A stretch of 64,000 nt of DNA, taken from assembly GCA_041752395.1 (NCBI GenBank), contig JBGSWN010000215.1:62001-126000 (forward strand), given 5' to 3'. Source of the stretch: UBA6168 sp041752395 (lineage in GTDB: Bacteria; Bacteroidota; Bacteroidia; Chitinophagales; Saprospiraceae). The first letter of the stretch is position 1; each line of letters begins with the position of its first letter. Shown in pieces: positions 52,498 through 59,978 of this stretch. The translations under genes were made by a program, and so were the position numbers. The notes beneath the pieces are model-generated. The model saw only the letters and a program-made list of their open reading frames with translations. It searched no databases and was not told the DNA's origin.

Positions 52498-54918
52498 ATG
52501 AAATCAAAAATTCTTCTTTTTTCTCTGGCCTTTATGGCAACAACTCTTGGCCGTATAGCTGCCCAGGTTGGCGGCATCAGCTATACCCTTGCGCCGGTCA
52601 TCCAATATACTTGGTGGGACGACAAGGCTGGCCTCAACGACGGCCTGCTGTATGGCGGGAAACTGGGCCTCGGCTTCGGCGAAAACCTCGAACTGCGGGG
52701 CAGTTTCATGAAATCCTTCGACCTGAAAACCAGCTTCAAGGATTACGGCATTCCCAATTTCGCAGACTCGCTTTACACCGCCCGTGACGTGGAAATGACC
52801 CGCTGGGGCGGCGAACTGAAAGCCAACCTGAGCTGGGGCGCACTGCTGCCGTTCCTTACCCTTGGCACGGGCGTACAGTCGATTAAACTGGACAGTTTTG
52901 ACGCAAACAAGAACATTTACGCCAGTTTTGGGGCGGGCATAAAACTCAGCCTTGGCGACCGCTCCACGGTCACCCTCGAAGGCCGGAACACGGTGTACAA
53001 CCTCAACGCTGGCCGACGCCTTTTGACGCAGACCGACAAAGAAACGCTGGGCGTGACGGACGATAATTTCACCTCAAAACGCCTCAGCAACTGGTCGCTG
53101 GGCGCATCGCTCCAGTTTTACCTCGGTGGCCGACGACCTGGGCAAATGTCGGAACTCGACAAGGCTTATTACAAGTCTTTCTCCTCCGGGATGTCGGGGC
53201 TGCGCATCCCCATCGAGCCGACCTTGGCCAAGGTGAACTTCCACAACTCACTGCCTTACCGTGACACCTGGATGGGCGGCGGCTATGCTGGCTTCGACTT
53301 CGGGCCTTATGTGGGCGTTCGTGCCTTCTACTTCAAGGCCATGGAGAAGAACGAAATCAACCTCAACTTTGAAGACCTCGCCATGTACGGTGGTGAACTT
53401 CGGCTGCGCACGAACCTATCAAAAGGGCTTACACCTGTGTTGACACTGGGCGGCGGCTACCTAGACATCGGCAACAAATATGTACCGCAGGACACCGTGC
53501 AAGCCGAAAGCCAAGCGTTTGCATCGGGTGGTGTGAGCGTGAACCTGCCAATTTCTACTTCGTTCATCCTGTTCGGTGGTGCAAGGGCCATTCTCACCGC
53601 CAACTCCGACCCGGAAGACTTGGCAAGCACCGACCAGATACAGACCAGTTGGATGTACAACATGGGCGTCAAGCTTTCCTTCGGTAAAAAGGCCGAAGCG
53701 CCGGAAGCCGTTTTCAAATCGGAAATGGAATCTGCCCTGACGGAGCAACAGATGGCGAACGAAGCTGACAAGCTGAAAATACAGCAAGATGCGGAGCAAC
53801 TCAAAACACAATACGAGACGAAAATCGTGGACTATGAAAAACAACTGAACGATGCCTACGCCAAGCAGGATGTGGAAAAAGCGGCTTCGTTGCTCCGTGA
53901 AAAAGAGAAGGCTGAACTAGTGGTGCAGGAGTTGGATGCCCGTGAGCAGGAGAGCATTGCGAAGGAAAAAGCCAAGGCCAATGCGCAGGATATGCAGCAG
54001 CAAAACGCCGTCTTCGCCGCATCCGGTAGCCGCATCAGCATGACACCTGGGGAGTTTGAAAACATCATCGAGGAGATTTTGGAGAACATGGGGGACAAAG
54101 GCCAGCGCATCGCTCCGGCGGTTGAGCAGGGCAACCTCCAGTCTGCCCTCCAGATGCAGGACATGGGGCAGCGCCTCAATGAAATCGAGAAGTTGCTCGT
54201 CCGCATGGAGGAGCGACAGTCGGCCAACCTAACGACGGGTCAGGTGGAACGCCAAATGTCAGACACGCTGTTGCGCCGTGACATGACGGAATTTTCTGCC
54301 CGCCTGCTCATGGAAATGCAGAAGCTGAACGAAAAAGTGGATAAAAATACTGAAAACAACAAGTCAGGAACAACCAGCCAACCGTCCACTACTGTAAATA
54401 TTGGTGCTGGTGAAGAAATCCCTCCCGTAGTGCTGTACCCTTCCGTAACGGAAGGCAACGTGCTGGGCGTGAAGACTGGCGGTAATTATATCGTGACTGA
54501 CAGCAGTGTTTTCTCGGTACTGGTATATGAGGGGATGTCTGGTTTTGCGGGCTTCAATTTCGGCGGCCAAACAACTTTGAACGTTGGCCTCCGCTGGCAC
54601 TATGGCATTGGCAAGAGTAAATTCGAGTTCATGCCGGAGACCTTTTTTGGTTTCGGTTCGCCTGCTTCTTTTGGTATCACAGGCAATTTTGTGCTGCCCG
54701 TTGTTATCAAAAAACTCGGCCCAGTGACACCGTACCTCGGTGCTGGTGCAGGTTTCATGCAAATCGCCAAGGACGGCGACGACAAGCTAAGGCTGAACTA
54801 TAATTTCATTTTCGGCACCTACCTCAACGTTGGCAAGGGCAGGTTTTACGTGGACTTGACGGCCCGCAACCTGTTCAAGTACAACCAATTGATAGCTGGG
54901 TATAGGTTTCCGTTTTAA
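52498..54918 (+). CDS. Outer-membrane protein with two barrel-like parts and a central coiled coil
   Basis: An 806-residue protein from the ATG at 52498; an upstream in-frame ATG at 52414 would put 28 residues before the signal peptide. The signal peptide is MKSKILLFSLAFMATTLGRIAAQ. Residues about 25-400 have repeated amphipathic beta-strands rich in Gly and aromatics, as in an outer-membrane barrel. A strongly charged coiled coil follows at about 420-510 (A/E/K/Q-rich), then a helical section and a Ser/Thr linker. A second barrel-like section spans 660-806 (SGFAGFNFGGQTTLNVGLRWHYG ... FPF). The order is odd; it may join the outer membrane to another layer. No family recognised. Confidence 0.75.
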   Translation: MKSKILLFSLAFMATTLGRIAAQVGGISYTLAPVIQYTWWDDKAGLNDGLLYGGKLGLGFGENLELRGSFMKSFDLKTSFKDYGIPNFADSLYTARDVEMTRWGGELKANLSWGALLPFLTLGTGVQSIKLDSFDANKNIYASFGAGIKLSLGDRSTVTLEGRNTVYNLNAGRRLLTQTDKETLGVTDDNFTSKRLSNWSLGASLQFYLGGRRPGQMSELDKAYYKSFSSGMSGLRIPIEPTLAKVNFHNSLPYRDTWMGGGYAGFDFGPYVGVRAFYFKAMEKNEINLNFEDLAMYGGELRLRTNLSKGLTPVLTLGGGYLDIGNKYVPQDTVQAESQAFASGGVSVNLPISTSFILFGGARAILTANSDPEDLASTDQIQTSWMYNMGVKLSFGKKAEAPEAVFKSEMESALTEQQMANEADKLKIQQDAEQLKTQYETKIVDYEKQLNDAYAKQDVEKAASLLREKEKAELVVQELDAREQESIAKEKAKANAQDMQQQNAVFAASGSRISMTPGEFENIIEEILENMGDKGQRIAPAVEQGNLQSALQMQDMGQRLNEIEKLLVRMEERQSANLTTGQVERQMSDTLLRRDMTEFSARLLMEMQKLNEKVDKNTENNKSGTTSQPSTTVNIGAGEEIPPVVLYPSVTEGNVLGVKTGGNYIVTDSSVFSVLVYEGMSGFAGFNFGGQTTLNVGLRWHYGIGKSKFEFMPETFFGFGSPASFGITGNFVLPVVIKKLGPVTPYLGAGAGFMQIAKDGDDKLRLNYNFIFGTYLNVGKGRFYVDLTARNLFKYNQLIAGYRFPF

Positions 54919-54929
54919 TTACTAGAGAT

Positions 54930-54966
54930 ACCTGCTGGTACACTTGGCGTACCAGCAGGTTTTTCG
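54930..54966 (+). terminator. Rho-independent terminator
   Basis: A 12-bp stem, ACCTGCTGGTAC at 54930-54941 with 54949-54960, is followed by TTTTT. It ends the outer-membrane protein gene. Confidence 0.9.
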
Positions 54967-55092
54967 TATCATGTGGTTTTCCCGATGACAATCTTGTCAG
55001 CAATGTTCTTGGAAGCTATGCTTTTCCTCACATTCATTGCATAAATCGAATGGTTCTCCATCAATTTATCATTCACCTTAAATCATTACAAT

Positions 55093-56280
55093 ATGGATAT
55101 TTTAAACAACTTAATTTCAACGCTAACCACTCGGATTGGCAATCTTTTGCCAGGCATATTGGGAGCAATTCTCGTGCTTATACTTGGCCTATTATTGGCA
55201 TCTGGGGTAAAGCGGCTCGTGCTTTTCCTTTTCAAGAAAACGCAATTTGACGAGAAAATCAGCGCAAAATTCAAGTCAAGTTTCAAGCTTGACAAATTTA
55301 TTGCGATGCTTGCATATTTCCTCGTGATAGTCTATGTACTGCTGATGGTTTTGGACATGATGGGCGTAAAGGACGTGCTTGCCCCGCTGCAAAATATGAT
55401 GAGCGAATTTCTCGGAGTAATTCCTAACATCGTGGCGGCCATCCTCATTGGGTTTGTTGGTTACGTGATTGCCACGATTGCCAGCGAAGCCACCGGGTTC
55501 CTCGCCTCTACCCTGCAAGGCATTTCGGCAAAGGCTGGGCTGAAAGGTGCGCTCAGCCTTGAAAAAATCGTGAAGCAACTGGTATTCATCTTTGTTTTCA
55601 TCCCCATCTTAATTGCTGCGATTGATGCCCTGCATTTAAGTGTGATTTCCGACCCTGCCACCCAGATGTTTGCCGACTTCCTGGCCATCGTACCTCAGGT
55701 ACTTTCGGCAGCGGTCATCATCGCTGTATTCTATCTCGGTGGGCGGTATGTCATCGCACTATTAACGGAATTGCTGCACAGCATCGGCACCGACAAGCTT
55801 TCCGATTCATTGGGCATCGCCAAATTCGTGGACAAGGATACCCGCCTGTCAAAAGTCATTGGCAACATTGCGTTCTTCTTCCTCATGTTCGGCGGTATCA
55901 TCGCAGCGGTGGACAAACTCCTGCTTCCGCAATTCTCCGAAATCTTGAACAATACCTTTGAAATAGCGGCCAAAGTTTTCTTTGGTATCGTTATCCTATT
56001 CATCGGCAATTACTTGGCAAATCTCGCAAAGAAAGCCATCATCCAGTCGGAAGACAACGAATGGCTCGGCTCCATGGCCAAATTCGCCATCCTGTTCATC
56101 TTCCTGGCGCTTGGTCTGAGTACCATGGGCATTGGGCAGGACATCGTAAACATCGTCTTTGGCATTACTGTGGGCGCCTTGGGTGTTGCTTTTGCGCTTT
56201 CATTCGGCCTAGGCGGCAGGGAAGCCGCCGGCAAGTATGCAGAACACTTTCTTGAGAAATTTCATAAAAAGGACAGTTAA
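55093..56280 (+). CDS. MscS/CmpX-like membrane protein lacking the beta domain
   Basis: A 395-residue membrane protein with 8-9 hydrophobic segments. It contains repeated conserved-TM-helix modules (GNLLPGILGAILVLILGLLL, ... LGVIPNIVAAILIGFVGYVI, ... LAIVPQVLSAAVIIAVFYLGG) of the CmpX/mechanosensitive-channel type. The last helix (VFGITVGALGVAFALSFGLGG) resembles an MscS pore helix, but the protein stops about 20 residues later where the MscS beta domain should begin. It may form a channel by itself or mix with the MscS-like protein at 58905-59735. A terminator follows. Confidence 0.88.
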   Translation: MDILNNLISTLTTRIGNLLPGILGAILVLILGLLLASGVKRLVLFLFKKTQFDEKISAKFKSSFKLDKFIAMLAYFLVIVYVLLMVLDMMGVKDVLAPLQNMMSEFLGVIPNIVAAILIGFVGYVIATIASEATGFLASTLQGISAKAGLKGALSLEKIVKQLVFIFVFIPILIAAIDALHLSVISDPATQMFADFLAIVPQVLSAAVIIAVFYLGGRYVIALLTELLHSIGTDKLSDSLGIAKFVDKDTRLSKVIGNIAFFFLMFGGIIAAVDKLLLPQFSEILNNTFEIAAKVFFGIVILFIGNYLANLAKKAIIQSEDNEWLGSMAKFAILFIFLALGLSTMGIGQDIVNIVFGITVGALGVAFALSFGLGGREAAGKYAEHFLEKFHKKDS

Positions 56281-56315
56281 TGGTTGGTGAATAAACCAGC
56301 AAGATAAATGTCAAT

Positions 56316-56352
56316 AAAAGCTGTGGAGGTAGGGTCTTCCACAGCTTTTTTT
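56316..56352 (+). terminator. Rho-independent terminator
   Basis: A 12-bp stem, AAAAGCTGTGGA at 56316-56327 with 56338-56349, is followed by TTT. It lies just past the CmpX-like gene. Confidence 0.88.
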
Positions 56353-56850
56353 AAATGAAAAACGTTTCAGAAATACCATAAACAATTACGGAAGATGAGC
56401 GGCAAGGAGGATAGCAACCATGTCCAGCAACTTATTTCATATGATTTGGGACGCAAATCCCAAACAAGCTCTTAATAATATTGAAAAATATATCGCCGAT
56501 AGGTGACCAATCCAATCCAATCTTGTCCTGTGTAAAATCACAGCTTATGAATCAAGCCGTCAAACCTATTCAATGATGGAATTTTTGGGGGCGAGCTGAA
56601 AACTATTCCAAGTGAAGCCAAGCCAAGGAACGTGTGCGAAATAACATGCCATTTTGGGCGGCGTCTTTTTGACGCTGACTTCGTTGACGAAACAGTTGCG
56701 TAGCTAGGCTATGCGCCTGTTCCGCCGCCTTGTCATCGCCAAGAATACACTCGCCGAAAACGGCACCTTATTTCACCCACGTTCCCAATAAATTTCACGA
56801 AACCACTTGCTTTCTCGTTTTTTTTGCAATATTGGCGCTTTAAACTTCCT
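56353..56850. other. Intergenic region before the sigma factor
   Basis: No supportable gene in about 500 bp. The stretch includes a GC-rich part near 56650-56760 with several CGCC/GGCG words that could pair. The promoter of the sigma-factor gene should be in its last 100 bases. Confidence 0.5.
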
Positions 56851-57456
56851 ATGGTTTTTTTGCAAAGCACCACTACTGAATTTGAGCCGCTCGACGACCA
56901 GAACCTCGTCGCCGCCATCCTCACCGAGGACAACCGGGAACGGCAGCGCCTGATGCAGGAGGTGCTCTACGACCGCTACGCCGACAAGGTTTTTTACAAA
57001 TGCCTCAGCATCGTCAAAGACCACGAAACAGCCAAAGACCTAGCGCACGACATCCTGGTGAAGATGTTCCTAAAACTGAAAGATTTCAAAGGTACTTCGC
57101 CCTTCTACGGCTGGTTGTTTGCCATCGCCTACAACCATTGCATCAACTTTGTAAACAAGCAGCAACGACTGCGCACCGAAGATTTTGACACGCACGGCTA
57201 CGATATTGCCGAAGATGAAATCGAAAAGGAAAACCTCGAACTGAAGGAACTTCGGCTGGAAAAACTCGAAGAACTCCTCGGTGAACTGACTGAAAGCGAA
57301 CGCCTCATACTCCTGTTGCGCTACCAAGATGACTTGGCCGTGAAGGACATCGCCGAGGCACTCGACATTGGCGAAAGCGCCGTCAAAATGCGGCTGAAAC
57401 GCAGCCGGGACCGACTAGCCGAACTTTTTAAAATGAACTCTGCCCATGAAAAATGA
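56851..57456 (+). CDS. ECF-type RNA polymerase sigma factor
   Basis: A 201-residue sigma factor from the ATG at 56851. Region 2 is at about 45-105 (VLYDRYADKVFYKCLSIVKDHETAKDLAHDILVKMF) and region 4 at about 150-195 (ELTESERLILLLRYQDDLAVKDIAEAL ... SAVKMRLKRSRDRL). Its linker between the two is longer and more acidic than in the FecI-like sigma at 17925-18530. It overlaps the next small gene by 11 bp. Its targets may be the envelope genes around it. Confidence 0.93.
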   Translation: MVFLQSTTTEFEPLDDQNLVAAILTEDNRERQRLMQEVLYDRYADKVFYKCLSIVKDHETAKDLAHDILVKMFLKLKDFKGTSPFYGWLFAIAYNHCINFVNKQQRLRTEDFDTHGYDIAEDEIEKENLELKELRLEKLEELLGELTESERLILLLRYQDDLAVKDIAEALDIGESAVKMRLKRSRDRLAELFKMNSAHEK

Positions 57457-57727
57457 CGATAGCATACCCAACGAGCAGGGCAAGGAACTCCGCAACCATT
57501 TGAAGGATGAGTTTCAAAAAATGCAGCCCAAGGAAGCTGCCCCAGCGGTGCTCAAAAAGCAAGTGTTCGACACACTTGACACCATACGGCTCATGGCCGA
57601 TATGGCCGACTTGTTTACCGTTAAATTCACGAAAACAGAGTCGCAAATGATGGATTTGCTGGGGGATGAACAGTCGGACAATCCGACCGAACAGCCTGAT
57701 GATGAAGACGCAACTGATAAAAAATAA
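57446..57727 (+). CDS. Small acidic protein translationally coupled to the sigma factor
   Basis: A 93-residue cytosolic protein that starts inside the end of the sigma gene. The middle (KEAAPAVLKKQVFDTLDTIRLMADMADLFTVKFTKTES) is helical and the tail is very acidic (DDEDATDKK). The size and coupling would suit a sigma-binding regulator. It lacks a membrane helix, unlike FecR and most zinc anti-sigma factors. The function is inferred from position only. Confidence 0.8.
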   Translation: MKNDDSIPNEQGKELRNHLKDEFQKMQPKEAAPAVLKKQVFDTLDTIRLMADMADLFTVKFTKTESQMMDLLGDEQSDNPTEQPDDEDATDKK

Positions 57728-57745
57728 TTACTTTCAAAATAGGTG

Positions 57746-57990
57746 ATTCGAATATGAAGGGCTTTCTTATAAAACGCTATGCGCTTGTTTAGTGCCCCAT
57801 CGGGGCGAAATGTCGGTAATGATTTGATTAAGAACGGGTCTCCGTGCCGTAGGTACGGCACACTGGTGGCAATATCCCGTACCTACGGCACGGGAGGCAC
57901 TGCTTTTGGCAACAACTACCAACATTTCGCCCCGATGGGGCGCTAAAAGTGCTTGGACAATTTTTATAGGAAAGCCCTGTTCGAATATGT
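57746..57990. repeat. 245-bp nested inverted repeat
   Basis: The left half pairs with the right half in three blocks. 57759-57774 pairs with 57961-57977 with minor mismatches. 57794-57813 pairs perfectly with 57922-57941 over 20 bp. 57842-57858 pairs perfectly with 57877-57893 over 17 bp. The outer AATTCGAAT-like ends also match. The inner blocks (GCCCCATCGGGGC and GTGCCGTAGGTACGGCAC) are themselves palindromes. No open frame makes sense here. The arrangement is like two REP sequences facing each other. Confidence 0.9.
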
Positions 57991-58097
57991 GACCGATTCA
58001 AAAACCGATTGTCTTGTTCTTGAAACCTGAGAAACTGTTTTAAAACCCCTCAACGGCCAGGAAACAACCATTTATCAAAAAAATTAAATCTAATAGC

Positions 58098-58811
58098 ATG
58101 AAAAAGCATATCATATTAATCAGTTTTTTGGCCTTCGCTACCATCTCCTATTCACAGGAAGAACTGACTGCCAAAGGTGGCGCACCCATCGCCGCTGCTG
58201 CCAGGGTGGAGGTGCAGGAAGTACACCAGACCATGAGCAAAGGGCAGCAAAACAGCTTCATTATGCAGCTACCCAGCGAATCCAAGAAAACGGCGATTTC
58301 CGTTTGGAAAGACCTTATGAAGGAGTACAAGGGCAAAGCCAAAAAGAAATCGGGTGAATACGTTTCCGAAACGGAGAAAATGACGCCGCTTGGTGCCTTG
58401 GTCACTGTTTACGCCAAATTCGACAAGCAGGAAGTTTCGGTCTGGTTCGAGCGGGATGGCAACTTCATTTCCACCCAAAACGACCCCGGCAGCTATGCCT
58501 TCATCGAAGAGCTGTTCAACGACTACAAATACAACCTGCGCAAAGAACTGGCCACGCAGCATGTGGATGACCAGGAAAAGCAATTGAAATCGCTGGAGAA
58601 AGACCTCTCCAAACTGGAAAAAGAGAACCAACGCCTGCACGATACCATTGAAAAGGCCAAAAAAGCCATTACAGATGCAGAGCAGGGGATTGAAGTTAAC
58701 CTGAAAAATCAGGGTGCCAAGCAAGTCGAAATCGAAGCTCAAAAGACCGCCGTGGAGTCCGCCAAGGAAGCACACCGGACTATTGAGAAATACAATAAGT
58801 CGAAACAGTAA
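58098..58811 (+). CDS. Secreted protein with a C-terminal coiled coil
   Basis: A 237-residue exported protein (signal peptide MKKHIILISFLAFATISYSQ). Residues 20-160 are a mixed domain beginning EELTAKGGAPIAAAARVEVQEVHQT. Residues about 160-235 form a long amphipathic coiled coil (LEKDLSKLEKENQRLHDTIEKAKKAITDAEQG). No family recognised. It lies between the sigma factor and the MscS-like gene on the same strand, so it could belong to the same response. Confidence 0.75.
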   Translation: MKKHIILISFLAFATISYSQEELTAKGGAPIAAAARVEVQEVHQTMSKGQQNSFIMQLPSESKKTAISVWKDLMKEYKGKAKKKSGEYVSETEKMTPLGALVTVYAKFDKQEVSVWFERDGNFISTQNDPGSYAFIEELFNDYKYNLRKELATQHVDDQEKQLKSLEKDLSKLEKENQRLHDTIEKAKKAITDAEQGIEVNLKNQGAKQVEIEAQKTAVESAKEAHRTIEKYNKSKQ

Positions 58812-58904
58812 AAATACTTATCAAAACCCTTATGATTACTGCCGGAAATGCTTAGATTAGCATCTCTGGCAGCTTTGTTTTACAAGGTACAAAACGAAAT
58901 AACG

Positions 58905-59735
58905 ATGAACGAAATAACCACCTGGTCAGAAGTCTTTTTCCACAGTTTCCAGTCGTTTGGGCAAAAACTGTTGGGTGCCATTCCGGGCATCCTCGGTGCC
59001 ATCCTCATCCTTTTGCTGGGTTGGCTGTTCGCCAAATTCGTCGCAAAAGGCGTGACGCAACTGCTGAAGCTCATCAAATTCGACAAGCTCGCCGACAAGA
59101 TAAAGGCCACCGATTTTTTGAAAAAAGCCAATGTGGAACGCTCGCCGAGCGAGGTCATCGGCGTGTTCGTTTATTGGACTTTGCTGCTGCTGGTCATCAT
59201 CTCCGCCTCCGATGCGCTGGGCTGGACGGCAGTCTCGGCAGAAGTCTCCAAGCTCTTGAGCCTGTTGCCCAACGTGCTGGTCGGCATCGTTTTCTTCATC
59301 GTCGGGTATTATATCGCTAGTTTCGTTAGGGATGTGATACGGGGCGCTGCCAGTTCCATGAACATCGGCGCTGGCAGGCTCATCGGCAGCCTTGTCTTCT
59401 ATCTGATGCTCATCCTCATTACCCTCACGGCGCTTACGCAAGCGGGCGTTGATACGAGCATCATCACTGGAAACCTCATGCTGATTTTGGGCGCCATCCT
59501 CGCCGCCGCCGCCATTTCCTACGGCTTTGCCTCCAGGGATGTATTGTCAAATATTCTCGCTGGGTTCTTCAGCCGCCGCACCTTTAATATTGGACAAACC
59601 ATTGAAATAGAAGGCGTTCGGGGTGAAATTGTCAGCATCAGCAATATCTCCATCATCCTACAAACCGGGGAAAACGAACAGGTGGTAGTGCCGACGCACC
59701 AGTTGATTACCAATCGGGTGAAGATAATCGGATAG
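58905..59735 (+). CDS. MscS-like mechanosensitive channel
   Basis: A 276-residue channel from the ATG at 58905; the frame is open 19 codons upstream without a better start. Four or five hydrophobic segments precede a pore-like helix (ILGAILAAAAISYGFASRDVLSNILAGFF). The MscS beta-domain follows (FNIGQTIEIEGVRGEIVSISNISIILQTGENEQVVVPTHQLITNRV). It opens when membrane tension rises, releasing solutes. The first conserved helix (KLLGAIPGILGAILILLLGWLFAKFV) is close to that of the CmpX-like protein at 55093. The C-terminal cytosolic chamber is short. Confidence 0.9.
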   Translation: MNEITTWSEVFFHSFQSFGQKLLGAIPGILGAILILLLGWLFAKFVAKGVTQLLKLIKFDKLADKIKATDFLKKANVERSPSEVIGVFVYWTLLLLVIISASDALGWTAVSAEVSKLLSLLPNVLVGIVFFIVGYYIASFVRDVIRGAASSMNIGAGRLIGSLVFYLMLILITLTALTQAGVDTSIITGNLMLILGAILAAAAISYGFASRDVLSNILAGFFSRRTFNIGQTIEIEGVRGEIVSISNISIILQTGENEQVVVPTHQLITNRVKIIG

Positions 59736-59750
59736 GCAGGATAAAGCCAA

Positions 59751-59790
59751 TCAGGAGGAAACTTGAGGTCAAGTTTCCTCCTGATTTTTT
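59751..59790 (+). terminator. Rho-independent terminator
   Basis: A perfect 16-bp stem (59751-59766 with 59769-59784) would leave a tight loop, followed by TTTTTT. It lies just past the MscS-like gene. Confidence 0.9.
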
Positions 59791-59861
59791 CTCAAAAAAA
59801 ATGATTTCCATATTTTATTAGCTACCATTGCAATTGATGGGAATAATTAAGAACTCAAGTT

Positions 59862-59923
59862 AACGTGAGTTCGGAAATTTTCAAGCCGCAGAGCGGCAGT
59901 CAATTAATCTCCGAACTCACGTT
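59862..59923. repeat. Inverted repeat before the transporter gene
   Basis: AACGTGAGTTCGGA at 59862-59875 is perfectly complementary to 59910-59923, with further partial pairing outwards. A small GCCGCAGAGCGGC palindrome lies in the loop. It sits 55 bp before the start of the cotransporter-like gene. Confidence 0.85.
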
Positions 59924-59978
59924 CAAGTTTGAAATTACCTCCTAACTTTTGCCAAAATTGATCGAAAACCTAAAATAC

